This document shows, in pieces, positions 44,743 through 56,100 of a DNA stretch of 64,000 nt. The notes below the pieces were generated by a model. That model saw only the letters and a list, made by a program, of their open reading frames with translations. It was not told the origin of the DNA and ran no database searches. Source of the DNA: Symbiodinium kawagutii (lineage: Eukaryota > Sar > Dinophyceae > Suessiales > Symbiodiniaceae); assembly GCA_009767595.1 (NCBI GenBank), contig VSDK01011567.1:92177-156176 (forward strand), given 5' to 3'. The position numbers and the translations under genes were made by a program. The stretch's first letter is position 1. Every line of letters starts with the position of its first letter.

Positions 44743-47700
44743 GCTGTTTCAAAATGCGACCACGGCAAGAAATTATTTGTGTGTGTGGATTATGCGCGAC
44801 CGTTGTCGCCACAGGCAATTGCCAAAGGAGCTGTATGTCCTGTGCCTTCTGAAAACGCAAGACCCTTGGCTGTCCAAGGACTTGCCTTTGCATTTGTTCT
44901 TTTGCGTCTTTTTTCAGATGTTGTTGAGCTGTTGAGGTATGTATATATATGCATGTATATCTATATATATATTTGCTGGGTAAATAAATAAATGAATGAA
45001 TAAATAAGAAATGAATACATATCTATATTTTCAGATATATCGCATATGTTTTATTCTCGTATAGGCGGATCTAGCTTGAATGTTGCTTTTGCAAAGTGCA
45101 TGAACCATCTTGAACCCAATTGGATCCAAATGGGATGTGGTTTTGAGACACCGTGACGCTGGTGTTACGTGTTTTGGTATGCTCACTTTGGGGCGGACAT
45201 TCAATTGACCAACCGGCTCGCCAGCTAAACCCAGTGCTAAAAGTAACATCGACTTACACCTTGTTTGGACATCCATTGTTTAGGCAGCAGGGTTTCAGCC
45301 ATGGCACCAAAGTGGGTACCATTGACCATTGTTTGTGCCAATGCTCACGAACTGGAGGTTTGGTGCAGCAATTCGATCGTCTCACCCCAATCTATGGGCC
45401 AATACTGGACATGGCAGTGGCTGGTTGCCATTTTTGAGGCTGTTGCTGGTGGGTATGTGCAGGTGATCGCTGCACCAAAGCGGAAGTCTTAACGGGAAGG
45501 GGGGAAGATGATGATGCGAAGCTGCTGCTTGAGTACACGACATGCGCGTGTTGATGCTCGGGGCCGACAATGCTTGCCGCCTTTCTTGGATTGAAAGCAT
45601 GCCACAGCGGACGTACAAGGGTGATGCTCAATCAGAATTACTGGAGTAAAGCGGCCGGTTATAATACTGATAGGGCGTTTTCCACAATCATCATGTCCCT
45701 GATGAATGTTGATGCCCCTAAACCGCGGATTTACGGTCTTGTCACGAAAGCTAGCGGTAGCTAGCTGAAGTTTTTTATTGCTTTAGCAATTGTAAAGGGT
45801 CTGGGGGCAGGCCCGGGACCTTGTGCGTGAAGTTTCACTCGTTGACCCCCCCCCCACCCCCCCCCCCCGCCCCACCTTCGCCTGTGTGCCATCGCCGACC
45901 TGCACCAGCTCCGCCTGAACACCACGCGGCCAGCGAGGAGCACTGGAGGCGCGATCACATAGAGTTATACCTATATGGTGGTTGCATAATATCTAAACCT
46001 ATGTAATTTATATCTGGCGGTTGTATAATCAAGGTTGACCATGGTTGTATATAATATTTGGTGTTTATATCAAAGGTTAACCATGTGTATCAACAAGATA
46101 TAAACAATATGTTTAATGAACCATTTATGAAAATATAGTACTAATTGTAGATAGGCTCCACATAAACCACCTATATGATATAAAGGATAAAAATGGAGGT
46201 TGTATATCAACAAGCTTTCAGAATACCAGTTAATATCACTAGCACCAGTTATACCTTATATTTTGTTGATATACATGGTGGTTTCTCAAAACAGGGATGA
46301 CACTGGTAGGAAAGTGCTTCAGAATCCCAATGTTGTGCAAGCCAACTGACATGGTGCTGCTGTTCAGAATGCAGAACTGAAGGGTTCAAAAAACTATATG
46401 CTTTGAATATTTGGTTTGATCAAATGCTCTAGTGCATTTCTGCGTTCTTTTTCTGCGCATGCAAGAATTTGATACCGCATGACGATATGCCTGCTTGGCC
46501 ACTGACCCTATCCCTCCAAAGTTCGTGGCGTGCCCAGACAATCTTGTGCTGTGCGATTTAACCCCTCGAGGGGCAAGGTAAGACTCTGACCTTTAACAGA
46601 ACAGGGCAAAGGCTTGAGCTGTACTGACCGGGGTCGTAGAATGATCTGCCTTTGCCCCTTAGGAGATGGTGCATGGTCATTTGCAGTGGCGTCAGGTGGA
46701 ACGTTCCATAGGCAGCTTGGCTCTGGCATTGGCTAAGCTTTAAAATGGTCGGAGAAGTAGCGCCTGCGCGGGAAATGACAAACGCCAGGCGTCACCGCAC
46801 ATGCCTTTTTGATTACACTGTCAGCCCATGATGACATTGTTGGCCTGGTACTTACCCAACATAGACATGGCAGTGGGTCAAAACCCTGTACCCCTGGTTC
46901 CCCTAGCATGAACCATGGTTTTCCCTATAAGTTGCTGGTTATTGTCCCCCACGATTGGTTGGTTAACTGCTTGACCCAGCTTGCCATATGGGAATGATTG
47001 CCGTGGTCAACACTGACATTGCACTGAACGGCTGGGTGTTGGTGTTTGGCCTGGCCGCACCTGCCGGGATGGCAACCCATGTCCCCATGATGATGGCTAG
47101 CTGGTGGTTGGGAGGGGGCGAGGCCAGGAGCCAGGGGTATCCTTATAGCCTTTAAAGGAGGAGCTAAGGAGCCACCACGAGTGGTGTAACCAGATGGTAG
47201 ATGGTTATGGACTCTGGTTTACCCTGGTTAGAAGACAATCAGCAAGCAAGCAAGCCTATGGTAGATGGCCTTGTTGATTGTCAGGCGTTGCGGAAGACCA
47301 GGGAAGGCTCGGCCCCGAAACTGTGGAACATTTCTATGCGGTGGTGCGAGCGCAACTTGGCGATAGCAGAGTCATGGGCATGGTGATCCCCTCCCCGGTT
47401 GGTGTAGCCCCGCAACAAGGCATACTTCAGGGGGTGGAGCACCACGTGATGAACTATTCAGAAGGGCGCAACTGAACAGTTTCGCTCACCTTGGGGGAGC
47501 CACCATCTGAGAGAGACTTTGCATGGAGGGCTTCTCATGCTGGTGGCAAGCCATGGGTTGCAATGGTTGACCACCTTGGTATTTTTGGAAGCTGGGAATC
47601 AGGGTGAATCACATTGCTGATAATAGCTGCCTTTCGACGGCGCAGAGCCTTGGAGAAGTTACGTCAAAAACTGCCTGTGAGGCTCGGGTTTCCAGAAGCG

Positions 47701-50700
47701 CTGATTTTGCAAAGATACATGTGCTATTGTGGTCAATCATGTGTTACTGTTGTTTGCCTTTATTGTGCAACATGTAGATTTGTCATTGCTGTCACTCGGT
47801 GATGTGTATTCAACGATAGTGTTCAATGTCTTCAATTTCAGCAGTGCAAACATTTCAGTTCATCAAAGTGGGAGGTTTCTCTCACCAACTTTTTCTGGCT
47901 GGCTAGCGCGGCCTGGATTCTATCTCTTTCTAGTCAGCTTACTTCTCTTCATATGTATTTGACGTCGTGCTTTTGCGTTTACATTTGCAGCAGCATAGGG
48001 ATGGCGCCATGCCAGATCTATTGCCTAAGGTTGGCACGGCAAGAGGTGATTCGACAACCGCAGTACAATGAACAGCTGGATGCTTGGCTTGCAGCTGCAC
48101 CAGTTGTAACCCCATACCAACTGAGAAGGATCGGTTGGTCGGCAACCAGGATGTTGCCCTGAAGTGTCCTCTGTTTATCTCTGTTTCACATCATGATGAG
48201 CAGGGGTCTTGGCTGGGTCCTGGGATAGGCGGATCCTTTTTGGATGATGTGTTTTTCCTTGTTTGAAGGTCGTGCTTGCTACCCCGACAGTAGAATTCCG
48301 GCGCTGTAGGCGAAGCCGTTTCGACATAGTGATGCCTAGCCGAAAGATTCGTGGAGATGACAGCTGAGCTGGCAGTGGGTCAATATTAACTAACCAACTA
48401 ATGGGGATAGTGACCAACAATAATCTGCGAAATAATGGTTAATGATAGTGGAACCAGGGGTACGGGGTTTTGACCCACAGCCAACTACTTGCAACGGATG
48501 CTTCTGCGCAGATGTGATTCAGAATCACCCCCTGGAAGGCGGTCAGGGGGAATTGCTGCCAATGACACGTTTGAGTAGCGAAAGTAGTATATTTTTGAAG
48601 CACCTGATGTTATTCCATATTCTTATAGTTCCTATTGTTCTTGTCATTTTCTTAAAGCTTTGTAAACACTGGGCGGCATCTCTTGGTCCAAAACGAGTCT
48701 TGTAAGATTCATTGAAAGTGTTATTGAAAGTGTTCAACAATAAAATGAATCATATGCTACCGTCGATGCAACAATGTGCCAAAGCCGATGCCCAAATTGT
48801 GGCATTTAGTTCGGTTGGCGTATTTGGCTTATTAACCCCTTTGACGGAAACAAGGGGATTCCATAATAAACCCAAAATATGTGTTAGCCTTGCAGCAGCA
48901 AACTTGATGCCCATTTATACTTTTGCTTCCTTGTGACTAGCCAATGGCAAGGGCAGTAGAATCGTGTGTAGAAATACCTTTTTCCCAAGGCATGCCTGTT
49001 CAATGCAAGGGGCTTATTTTTTGGGGTTTGCAGGTTTACACATCTCCGTGATTATAGACCAAGTTGCTCATGCTACGGGAAAACAACTAGCTAAGATACC
49101 AAAAGTCAGGACGATGTTGCTGTAAAGTTTGGAGACTGAGTATTATATTCTCTTTTGGACATGATGGTTTCTCTTTTCAGGCTTCGTTGGAAGACTCTAT
49201 ATTTTGCCAGTCCAGATGGGCATTCGAACATTTAAATCCACCCCCTACGAAATGACTCACATTCTATTCCTTTTAGCTTTGGTGAGGGTGCAGGGTTTTG
49301 TGGTGGAATGTGCCTGTATGCAGCAGTGCTTGTGCCCAAACACATGCGTGAGCATTAAATTGTCTGGCCATGGAACAACTTCAGTTAAAAGATGTTAGAA
49401 GTAAACAACGGCTATGCTGGAGCCTATGTTGTATATGTTGGCGTCAGGTTTCAAATCAAATATTGAAAAGCGGCCAACACCCAAAACCAAAATACAGATT
49501 CCAGTCAACCAACACGGAAACTGAGGCATTTGTCACAGAAACAGAGAACACCGATCAGAAAAATATATGCAGATACTGCGCCAGACCATGAGCATGCACA
49601 GATGTGTGGAAACACCAACCCCTACATGTCCATGTTACATTTTTTGGGGCCACCTCCATTACATAAGACTCACTAAATTATGGGAAATTACAGGTTTGGT
49701 CATGTAGGGTTGGTGTGGGTGGGCGGGCTTTGGAAATTGCACTTTGCTTCTCCCAGGTGCCCATTCCATCAGCCTATGCAGAATTGTATTTGCCCAGAGG
49801 ATGGCCCCAACATTTCCTTGTTGATTGTGTGTATATAGTTCGGGCAGTTTGGCAAACAGAAGCGTTTCCTGAGATAATGTGTGTGGCCACTCCAAAGTGT
49901 AAGATACAACTTTGGCCTGCAATCCGGGGTAGTATTCAGACCCTTGAATGTAAGTTCCTTTTTTGGGTTTCCAGATTCATGGAAATAGGTCCGTGCAATG
50001 CAAAATTGTAGTGTATATATATGATTCCATGATTGCGTCGCGTTCGAATCGTAATATATTGTTGATCTAGGGGGGCTGCCAGCTTTACTCAAATCTTGTG
50101 TTTCTCAAAACCCAAAGTTATAGCAAACATGCAAGCTGTAAACCCAAAGGTCAAGGGAGTTTCGGTAGCAATGGATTTTTTTTCAATCACGGCAGCGTTG
50201 CAACGAAACTAGCAAGACAACCATGTTTTAGGCATGGTCTGACTCCGATAAACTCAAACTTCGAACCTACGATGACATATCATATTTTGTCTACACTAAA
50301 TCCGATATTTTTATATAGTGTAGCATGTTCCATCACGTTCATGTCCATATATGCCCTCCAATGGGGGAATGTATTTGCATGTGTTTTTGATGGTTTTGCA
50401 GTTGCTCTTGATGCGAGCTGAGGATATGGGCATGTCGGTGAGTGAAATGGTGGAGGATTTTTTAGAGGACGAAGGGGTCAGCGACGGTCGTGTCATGCTT
50501 CTGAATAAGGTCGCATTAAGTCGCTTGGAGAGATCCATTTGTGTTTTCATGAGACTTCATGATATATCATGTTTCATGATATCATTGCGTAGATTTTGTC
50601 ATTGTCTATTGAGTTGATTGCGTGTGAATTTTGTGTGCCACCATTTCCACTTGTGTCAACCGATTTGTTGCGCTTATCATGTGCGCAGGCGAGTGCAGAA

Positions 50701-52599
50701 CAATATGCATACACAGTGCCATACACACAGATACCGTCACATATGCATTCACAATTTTCCTGTGCTTTTGGCCGCACGCTCCCCATAAAACATGCTGTTT
50801 TTAGTGGCGAAAATCCGGAAAGATTTTGAAAGATGGCAGCCCGGAGATCTGGTTCGGACGATCATGTTATCACTGAAGCTTGAAGCTGCGGACAGTAGTC
50901 TGGACGATTGTGTGCTCAACATTCCTGAAAGGCTAGAGCGCATGAGTGTGGTGGTAAGCAGGTAAAGCCACCTTATGGATTGGGCAGCAAAATACTGGTT
51001 TGCCTCAATCCATTCTGTTTCTTTTACTAATTGTTGTCGATTTGGTTTCTCATAAGGGACCCCAAGTTGTCATCCAGCTTAATTATGAACCATCCGTGGC
51101 AAAAATCCAACCATTTATAGCAATTGCCCAGGCACTTTATATAATAGTAAACCAACCATTTCTGGTTGGTGGTTTCAATCATTTTTTATTTTCGCTAGTA
51201 ATTCTTAGCAAATGGTTGGTTGCCTGATATTTTTAACAGGGGTGGTTCAACCACCAATCAGATTTCTTGGTAATTTTCTGAAACCGAAGCACTTAGTAAA
51301 TGACCAATTTGGTTTATTACCATGTATATTTAGTTTGACCAAGCACTTTGTAAACCAATCATTTCTTCGGGGTCCCCAAACCGGCTTGAGAACGCAGCAT
51401 TTCTGTTGCCTGCGCGTTGCAGCGGAAGCTGCAGGAAGCCGACTTCTCGCCGACAGAGGCTCCCCTGCTGCAAAGACACGCCCATGCTGTCCGCAACAAA
51501 CCACGTGGGATGGTGGGTTCCTGTGGTTGTGCTAGGTTACAACCGGTACAACTGAGGCTGTCCACAAGTAGCAAAACCATATGAAACTCGCATTTTCAGA
51601 GAGAATGCATTATTTGTTTGGGAGAGGTGTGTATTTGGCACTTCCCACTCTTGATTGCTGTGATTGTGTAAGCCGGCAAATTCAAAAGACAGCCATGTTC
51701 ATACGCTTTGCACAGATTCTGACGGCAATCCCGAAGGAGTGTTATAGTCACAGGAATCCCAAGTTGCCTCTAGTCAACCAGTTGCCTCAGTTGCCTACAT
51801 CTCGGAATGCACATTCTGTTTGTATTTGTTTGTTGTTCAGAATACATCATTGGTAGCTGTTGATGGTTGTGAACTGGTGTAAACTCTAAACATGACCTCA
51901 ACATACTCGTCGTTTTTTTGCCAGTAGGCAAGGGGTTCTGATGACACTGACCAAGGATGACGGAGATGAAGCCAACATTGGTGACCACGTTATCAGCGTT
52001 TGTCATCTACCCATTTGTCCGAAAGTCCAAGCACTGATGCGGGTGCAACTTTCTAGTGATCGACAATACGGAAATGGAGTGTGGTTACTCAGCTGTCTCC
52101 AGGATTGGTAGATGAACATCCCAACAAAGGAGTCACTACTGTATTATACTGTATTTAGCTCTTTGTTGGGAGGTAGCCAAGAAGCCAGGGGTATACTTAT
52201 AGCCCTGTAGAGGGGGAGCCAAGAAGCTACCAGGAGTGCCCCAACCCAATGGTAGTTATCATGTTTGAACTGTTCAGTTGGTTTTTTTGTGTTTGTATCT
52301 CTACCTTTGACATGTTTTTGGAGGTAGATTGAAGTTGCCCAAAACTTGGGTGTGAGTCAAAATTATGAACCCCTAATATGGCCATTTATAATGGACATCT
52401 ATTGTAAACCAATGGTTTTGGGTGTACCCAATTTTGACCCACAAGCACTCGTTGGTTGTTGAAACTGCCTCCGCCGACTCGGGGCCCAGCTGTTGATCCA
52501 CCGGGGCGCAACTTGTTGCCTGAGGTTTTGCAGTTGCTTGCCGACGAGGAGAAGGGCACAACCGTCAATGACTTGGCGGGCAGACTGTTTAAGACATGA
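41197..52599 (+). CDS. Long multi-exon gene, unknown protein
   Basis: The start MNELTFDIDMLG (41197-41231) follows AG by 12 bases. Exons joining in phase are 41197-41231, 41335-41435 (NHVALRLQHLGPGRVGFVTL), 41737-41910, 42043-42115, 42159-42222 (FLARWRERKRAW), 43380-43535, 44770-44936 and 45291-45423. Later exons, less surely joined, are about 46517-46574, 46663-46738 (EMVHGHLQWRQVE), 47285-47397, 47991-48133, 49757-49928, 50402-50486, 50805-50953, 51423-51512, 51716 onward, 51928-51988 and 52490-52599 (NLLPEVLQLLADEEKG, stop TGA 52597-52599). The joins 50486/50805 and 50953/51423 close. Exon 44770-44936 ends with a hydrophobic stretch (LAFAFVLL) that might be a membrane segment or a buried helix. 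No known domain is recognised. The later half could be a second gene. Confidence 0.5.
41444..41484 (+). repeat. 41-bp repeat, copy 2
   Basis: This matches 39482-39522 with one mismatch. It lies nine bases after the donor of exon 41335-41435. Confidence 0.85.
42721..42828. repeat. Family B inverted-repeat element (copy B6)
   Basis: The ends are TGGTGGTTTCTCAAAATAGG and CCCCATGGCTTGACAAACCACC. Confidence 0.8.
44701..44744 (+). repeat. (GTT)n microsatellite
   Basis: About 14 to 15 perfect GTT units lie within an intron, about 25 bases before exon 44770-44936, where they double as part of the acceptor's pyrimidine tract. Confidence 0.95.
45846..45868 (+). repeat. Poly-C tract
   Basis: About 20 C bases broken by one A. 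It is followed by GC-rich sequence to 45950 that might be an exon, but its frame is not clear. Confidence 0.9.
46869..46985. repeat. Family A inverted-repeat element (copy A7), reverse orientation
   Basis: The ends are GGCAGTGGGTCAAAACCC and CTGCTTGACCCAGCTTGCC. The flanks ACAT and ATAT differ by one base. Its right end carries the same AAGC variant as copy A5. Confidence 0.8.
47098..47200. repeat. Family D dispersed repeat (copy D1)
   Basis: It shares the words 'agccaggggtatccttatagcc', 'ggagctaaggagc' and 'gtggtgtaaccagatggtag' in the same order with 52166-52254 and 63497-63598. I could not define terminal inverted repeats. Confidence 0.65.
48371..48482. repeat. Family A inverted-repeat element (copy A8)
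   Basis: The ends are GGCAGTGGGTCAATATTAAC and GGTTTTGACCCACAGCC. The flanks AGCT and AACT differ by one base. Confidence 0.8.
51161..51262. repeat. Family C inverted-repeat element (copy C4)
   Basis: The ends are TCTGGTTGGTGGTTTCAATC and GGTGGTTCAACCACCAATCAGA. It appears inserted inside a broken family B copy whose halves lie near 51037-51130 and 51345-51392. Confidence 0.7.
52166..52254. repeat. Family D dispersed repeat (copy D2)
   Basis: A diverged copy of 47098-47200, recognised by 'gccaggggtatacttatagccc', 'gccaagaagctacc' and a final 'aatggtag'. Confidence 0.55.
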
Positions 52600-53198
52600 C
52601 GCCGCGCCTGGTTGCTGAGGCAGACAGGAGAACTCATTGCACGCACATGAATGCACTATGAAATCATATGAAATCCAGATCACTTAACTGTAGTATCCCT
52701 TGTCATGACCTGGCCACAGCGAAGAAGTGTCCCGGATGAAACCTGAATGAGAGGCATGGAGAGGCTTCCCGGAGAATTCCGACACAACTTTGCACAGACG
52801 AGCCATCGAGAACCAAGTAGAACCAAGGGCTTAAGTCATCTCTAGCATCCAAGTTCACTTCCATGGGCTTTGAGGTTCGGAAATTGTCAATGCCATGATT
52901 TGTCACCAAGTGTTTCGTCACATATGATGCTTGTATTGTACAAAGACTGAACATGCTGTACATACACATTTATAATCACTTACATGTGGGAGAACGCAAT
53001 CCACTTTGTTTGGACAAGGTGCTCGGATCGGTTGTAATATGTTGTAATGACATATCCTTATTCACACACTACCCACGTGAAAAGAAACAACCAAGCCATT
53101 GTCGATCACTGTAGTCTGTAACCATTGTCACTTTTTGTTTTCAAGTCTTGAGGCCAACAACCACTGGCATTTTCAGGTCGTCCAAGCGGCTTACCAGG
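52600..53198. other. Intergenic stretch
   Basis: No exon is recognised. It ends in GGCATTTTCAG (to 53176), a candidate trans-splice acceptor 22 bases before the next ATG. Confidence 0.4.
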
Positions 53199-56100
53199 AT
53201 GACTGTTTCCAGTATGGTGCGGCGGCAACTTGTATGGCATTGCCATGGCATGACTTTGTTACTCATTTTGCATCCCGAACCAGATGTTTCTGATCAGCAG
53301 CCATGTATAAACCATAATTGAGCAGCGGTATGCAGAACCTCGGACTCCGATCTGCGAGACCAGAATTGATCACTTTTAACATTTTTTTACTGATCCATTC
53401 TTGACCCTTCTGCATTCAATTTTGAGCATCACCCCACAACGATTCGGCTTCGAAGTGCCCAGTAACCTGGGCATTCGAAGATGCTATGCCAGGGGCTCCA
53501 CTCACCAACAGGTCATCAGTGGGTACCAGTAGCAGGATGAATCTGCAGAATGTAATTTCAAGACCCCGTAAGTGCCTAATGATTTGCATATGGGTGTTCA
53601 ATGCTGATTCTGTTGAAGGTGGTGGCTAGCCTTGGGAAGCTGATCAGTGGGAATCAACCAGAACGGAGTTGCATCAGGCAGTTGGAAACATGTTGGAAGC
53701 CGCCACGGGGTCATCCTTGCGAGCCGCTAGAAAGAGACACCTGGACCTAGAAAGAGCCCCCCGGAGCCGAAGTAGCAACCTGATCAAAAACCGTTGCTTG
53801 ACGAAGCATTTCGGCGCTAAACTGAGATTGCATGATTGGGTTTCTTCCGTTTCGCGTTTCCGTTCATCAGGTAGTTGCTTGTTGGTATTTTGAATCACCT
53901 TGAGCCATTTCAAGTGGCAGTCACATGTTTCTGTGGCCGTGATGCGATGCTGCCGCTGTGTTTGAACCGTTATAAGTACAGTCAGGCGACGGATTCGAGC
54001 CGATTACCCCACACGGATGATTGATCTTCACAGCTGCTCCCGGTCAGGTTGATCGTTGATATTTTTCTTGGTGCAGGGGCTACCGGCCAGCTTGTACCAT
54101 AGCATATGTCAGGGCTTGTGCTCCTACAATTCCATCACGATGAATTGTTTGCCCTTTCCAGATGGTCTACCTGATGCATCCTCATATTTGATTTTTGGCT
54201 ACATCACCTACATCACCTAAGTCCACAGGGATGTCAGTGCATAGGGCCAGATGTGGGCATTGATTCTTTTCAAAGGTTGGCGCTGTAAATGCTATAAGTG
54301 CATGGATGTCATTACATGTCATTACTCATTTCCGATTAAGGGCATGGGGTTATATACTGTTTGACAAGACGGACCTTATCTACCATGTGCACATGGGTGA
54401 ATATATGAAGTATACAGTATACGGCGATATAATTTGATTCATGAAACGTGACCCTGTGCATTTGTATGTTTTATTCATGTAAGAAAGATGGCTGTGGGTC
54501 AAAACCCTGTACCCCTGGTTCCCCATCATTAACCATTATTTTCCCTATAGTTTGTTGGTTCTTATCCACCATTGTTGGTTGGTTATTGACCCGTAGCCAG
54601 ATCTGCTTGTATGATAGGTGCGATTTTGCAAGGCTGTTCGTACGCAGATGCAGCCGCATGCGTGGCAACGCTGTCGGCTTTGGCAGCTTCTTGGCTTCGG
54701 CACCGGTGGAGCTCTTGCAGTTTTGTGTGGCGCTCGCACGCAGAGGTTCGCATGGCGTAGATACATGTGGCAACCCTGCATTGGGAGCCATGGGCCACAG
54801 CAGTTTCAGCAAATTCTGATGAACTGCTTTGAATGAAGGGAGTTTGGTAGCGGCTTTCAGCCGGTGATTGTGTGTTTACTTGGGAACGCTGTCGTGTGCA
54901 CAGACTGCCTGCACAAAATCCAAGTTGGTGTGAAACTGGGGACTGAAGGCATATATACACGCACAATCCTTGTGTTAAATACAAATTATTGCATTAGTCG
55001 TTTTTTTAGCTTTTGCCTGATGGACCGATGGACCCCTATGGACCGCAAGTGGCCATACTTGACTCTTACCTACCAACGGTCTAATGGAGTCAAAGAACCT
55101 AACCGTATCCATTAGCGTGGTTGGGATTCATAATTCGCAACTAACTAATAGCCATAGCATATTGTCAGGAAACATCCAAGTATATGAACCGTGCAGGTTC
55201 ACATTCAACTGTGTTCACCCTTCCTTTCTTCGGTGGATATTGATAGTGGGCAAGTGGCTGATTTTCTTTTCCTCCATTCACCCAGCCAAGGGTTCACTCT
55301 CGCATGGCGATTTGGATACTTATGTACCAGTTGCATCCAGTTGCAAATTTGTTGGTGGATGTTGGTTGTTTCAGTTGTATCCATGAAGCGGGGCATTTGA
55401 CCAGATCCAATCAGATCCAGGTTCACTCCGTATGATCGATGACAAAATGATGTAAAACCGAGGTGCATGAGGAACACGTGGCGCGTTAGCACTGCCAACA
55501 GTGCACCTCAATCAAAAGCATCAGGAACCTGGAGGTTTGTTTGTCGGGTGGCCAGGCCACTGATTTGGCATACTCCGAGAAGCCCTTCCAGATATTTTGG
55601 ATCCTTGCTATATGATAGCCACCCGAACAAAATGAGGCAGGCAGAGTGTTCTCATGGACTCTTCGTGATGCAAGACGTGAATATAACAATGACCTCTAAA
55701 CGCCTTACATTGTCCGGTGGTGTGTGTGTGTGTTAGTACGCGTGCGTTACTTACTGAAGCGGTTTCACAACAATTTCCATTCAACTCCTGAAATTCAAAA
55801 CCTCGGTATTTGCCCATGGGCTATCATTTGCTGATGCTGTGTGGCATACTGTTGGCATAGCGCTGGCTTTGCCAACGGTTTTACCACAGCGCAAACTGCC
55901 GCTGTTTTTCAGGGCAAGTGAAGCCCGAAAAAAGTCTGAAAGGGGCTGCGCATCACCGGTCCGCGTGCCTCAAGTGCTTTGCGAACCGGTGGGTGCTTGT
56001 GAGAAGGTAGCCGAGACATGCCGAGACAGTGAAGCCCTTTGGATCTCAGTGATGTTGATGTTTCAGCTGTTAAATCTCTAAAGTCAAACACTGGTTGGTG

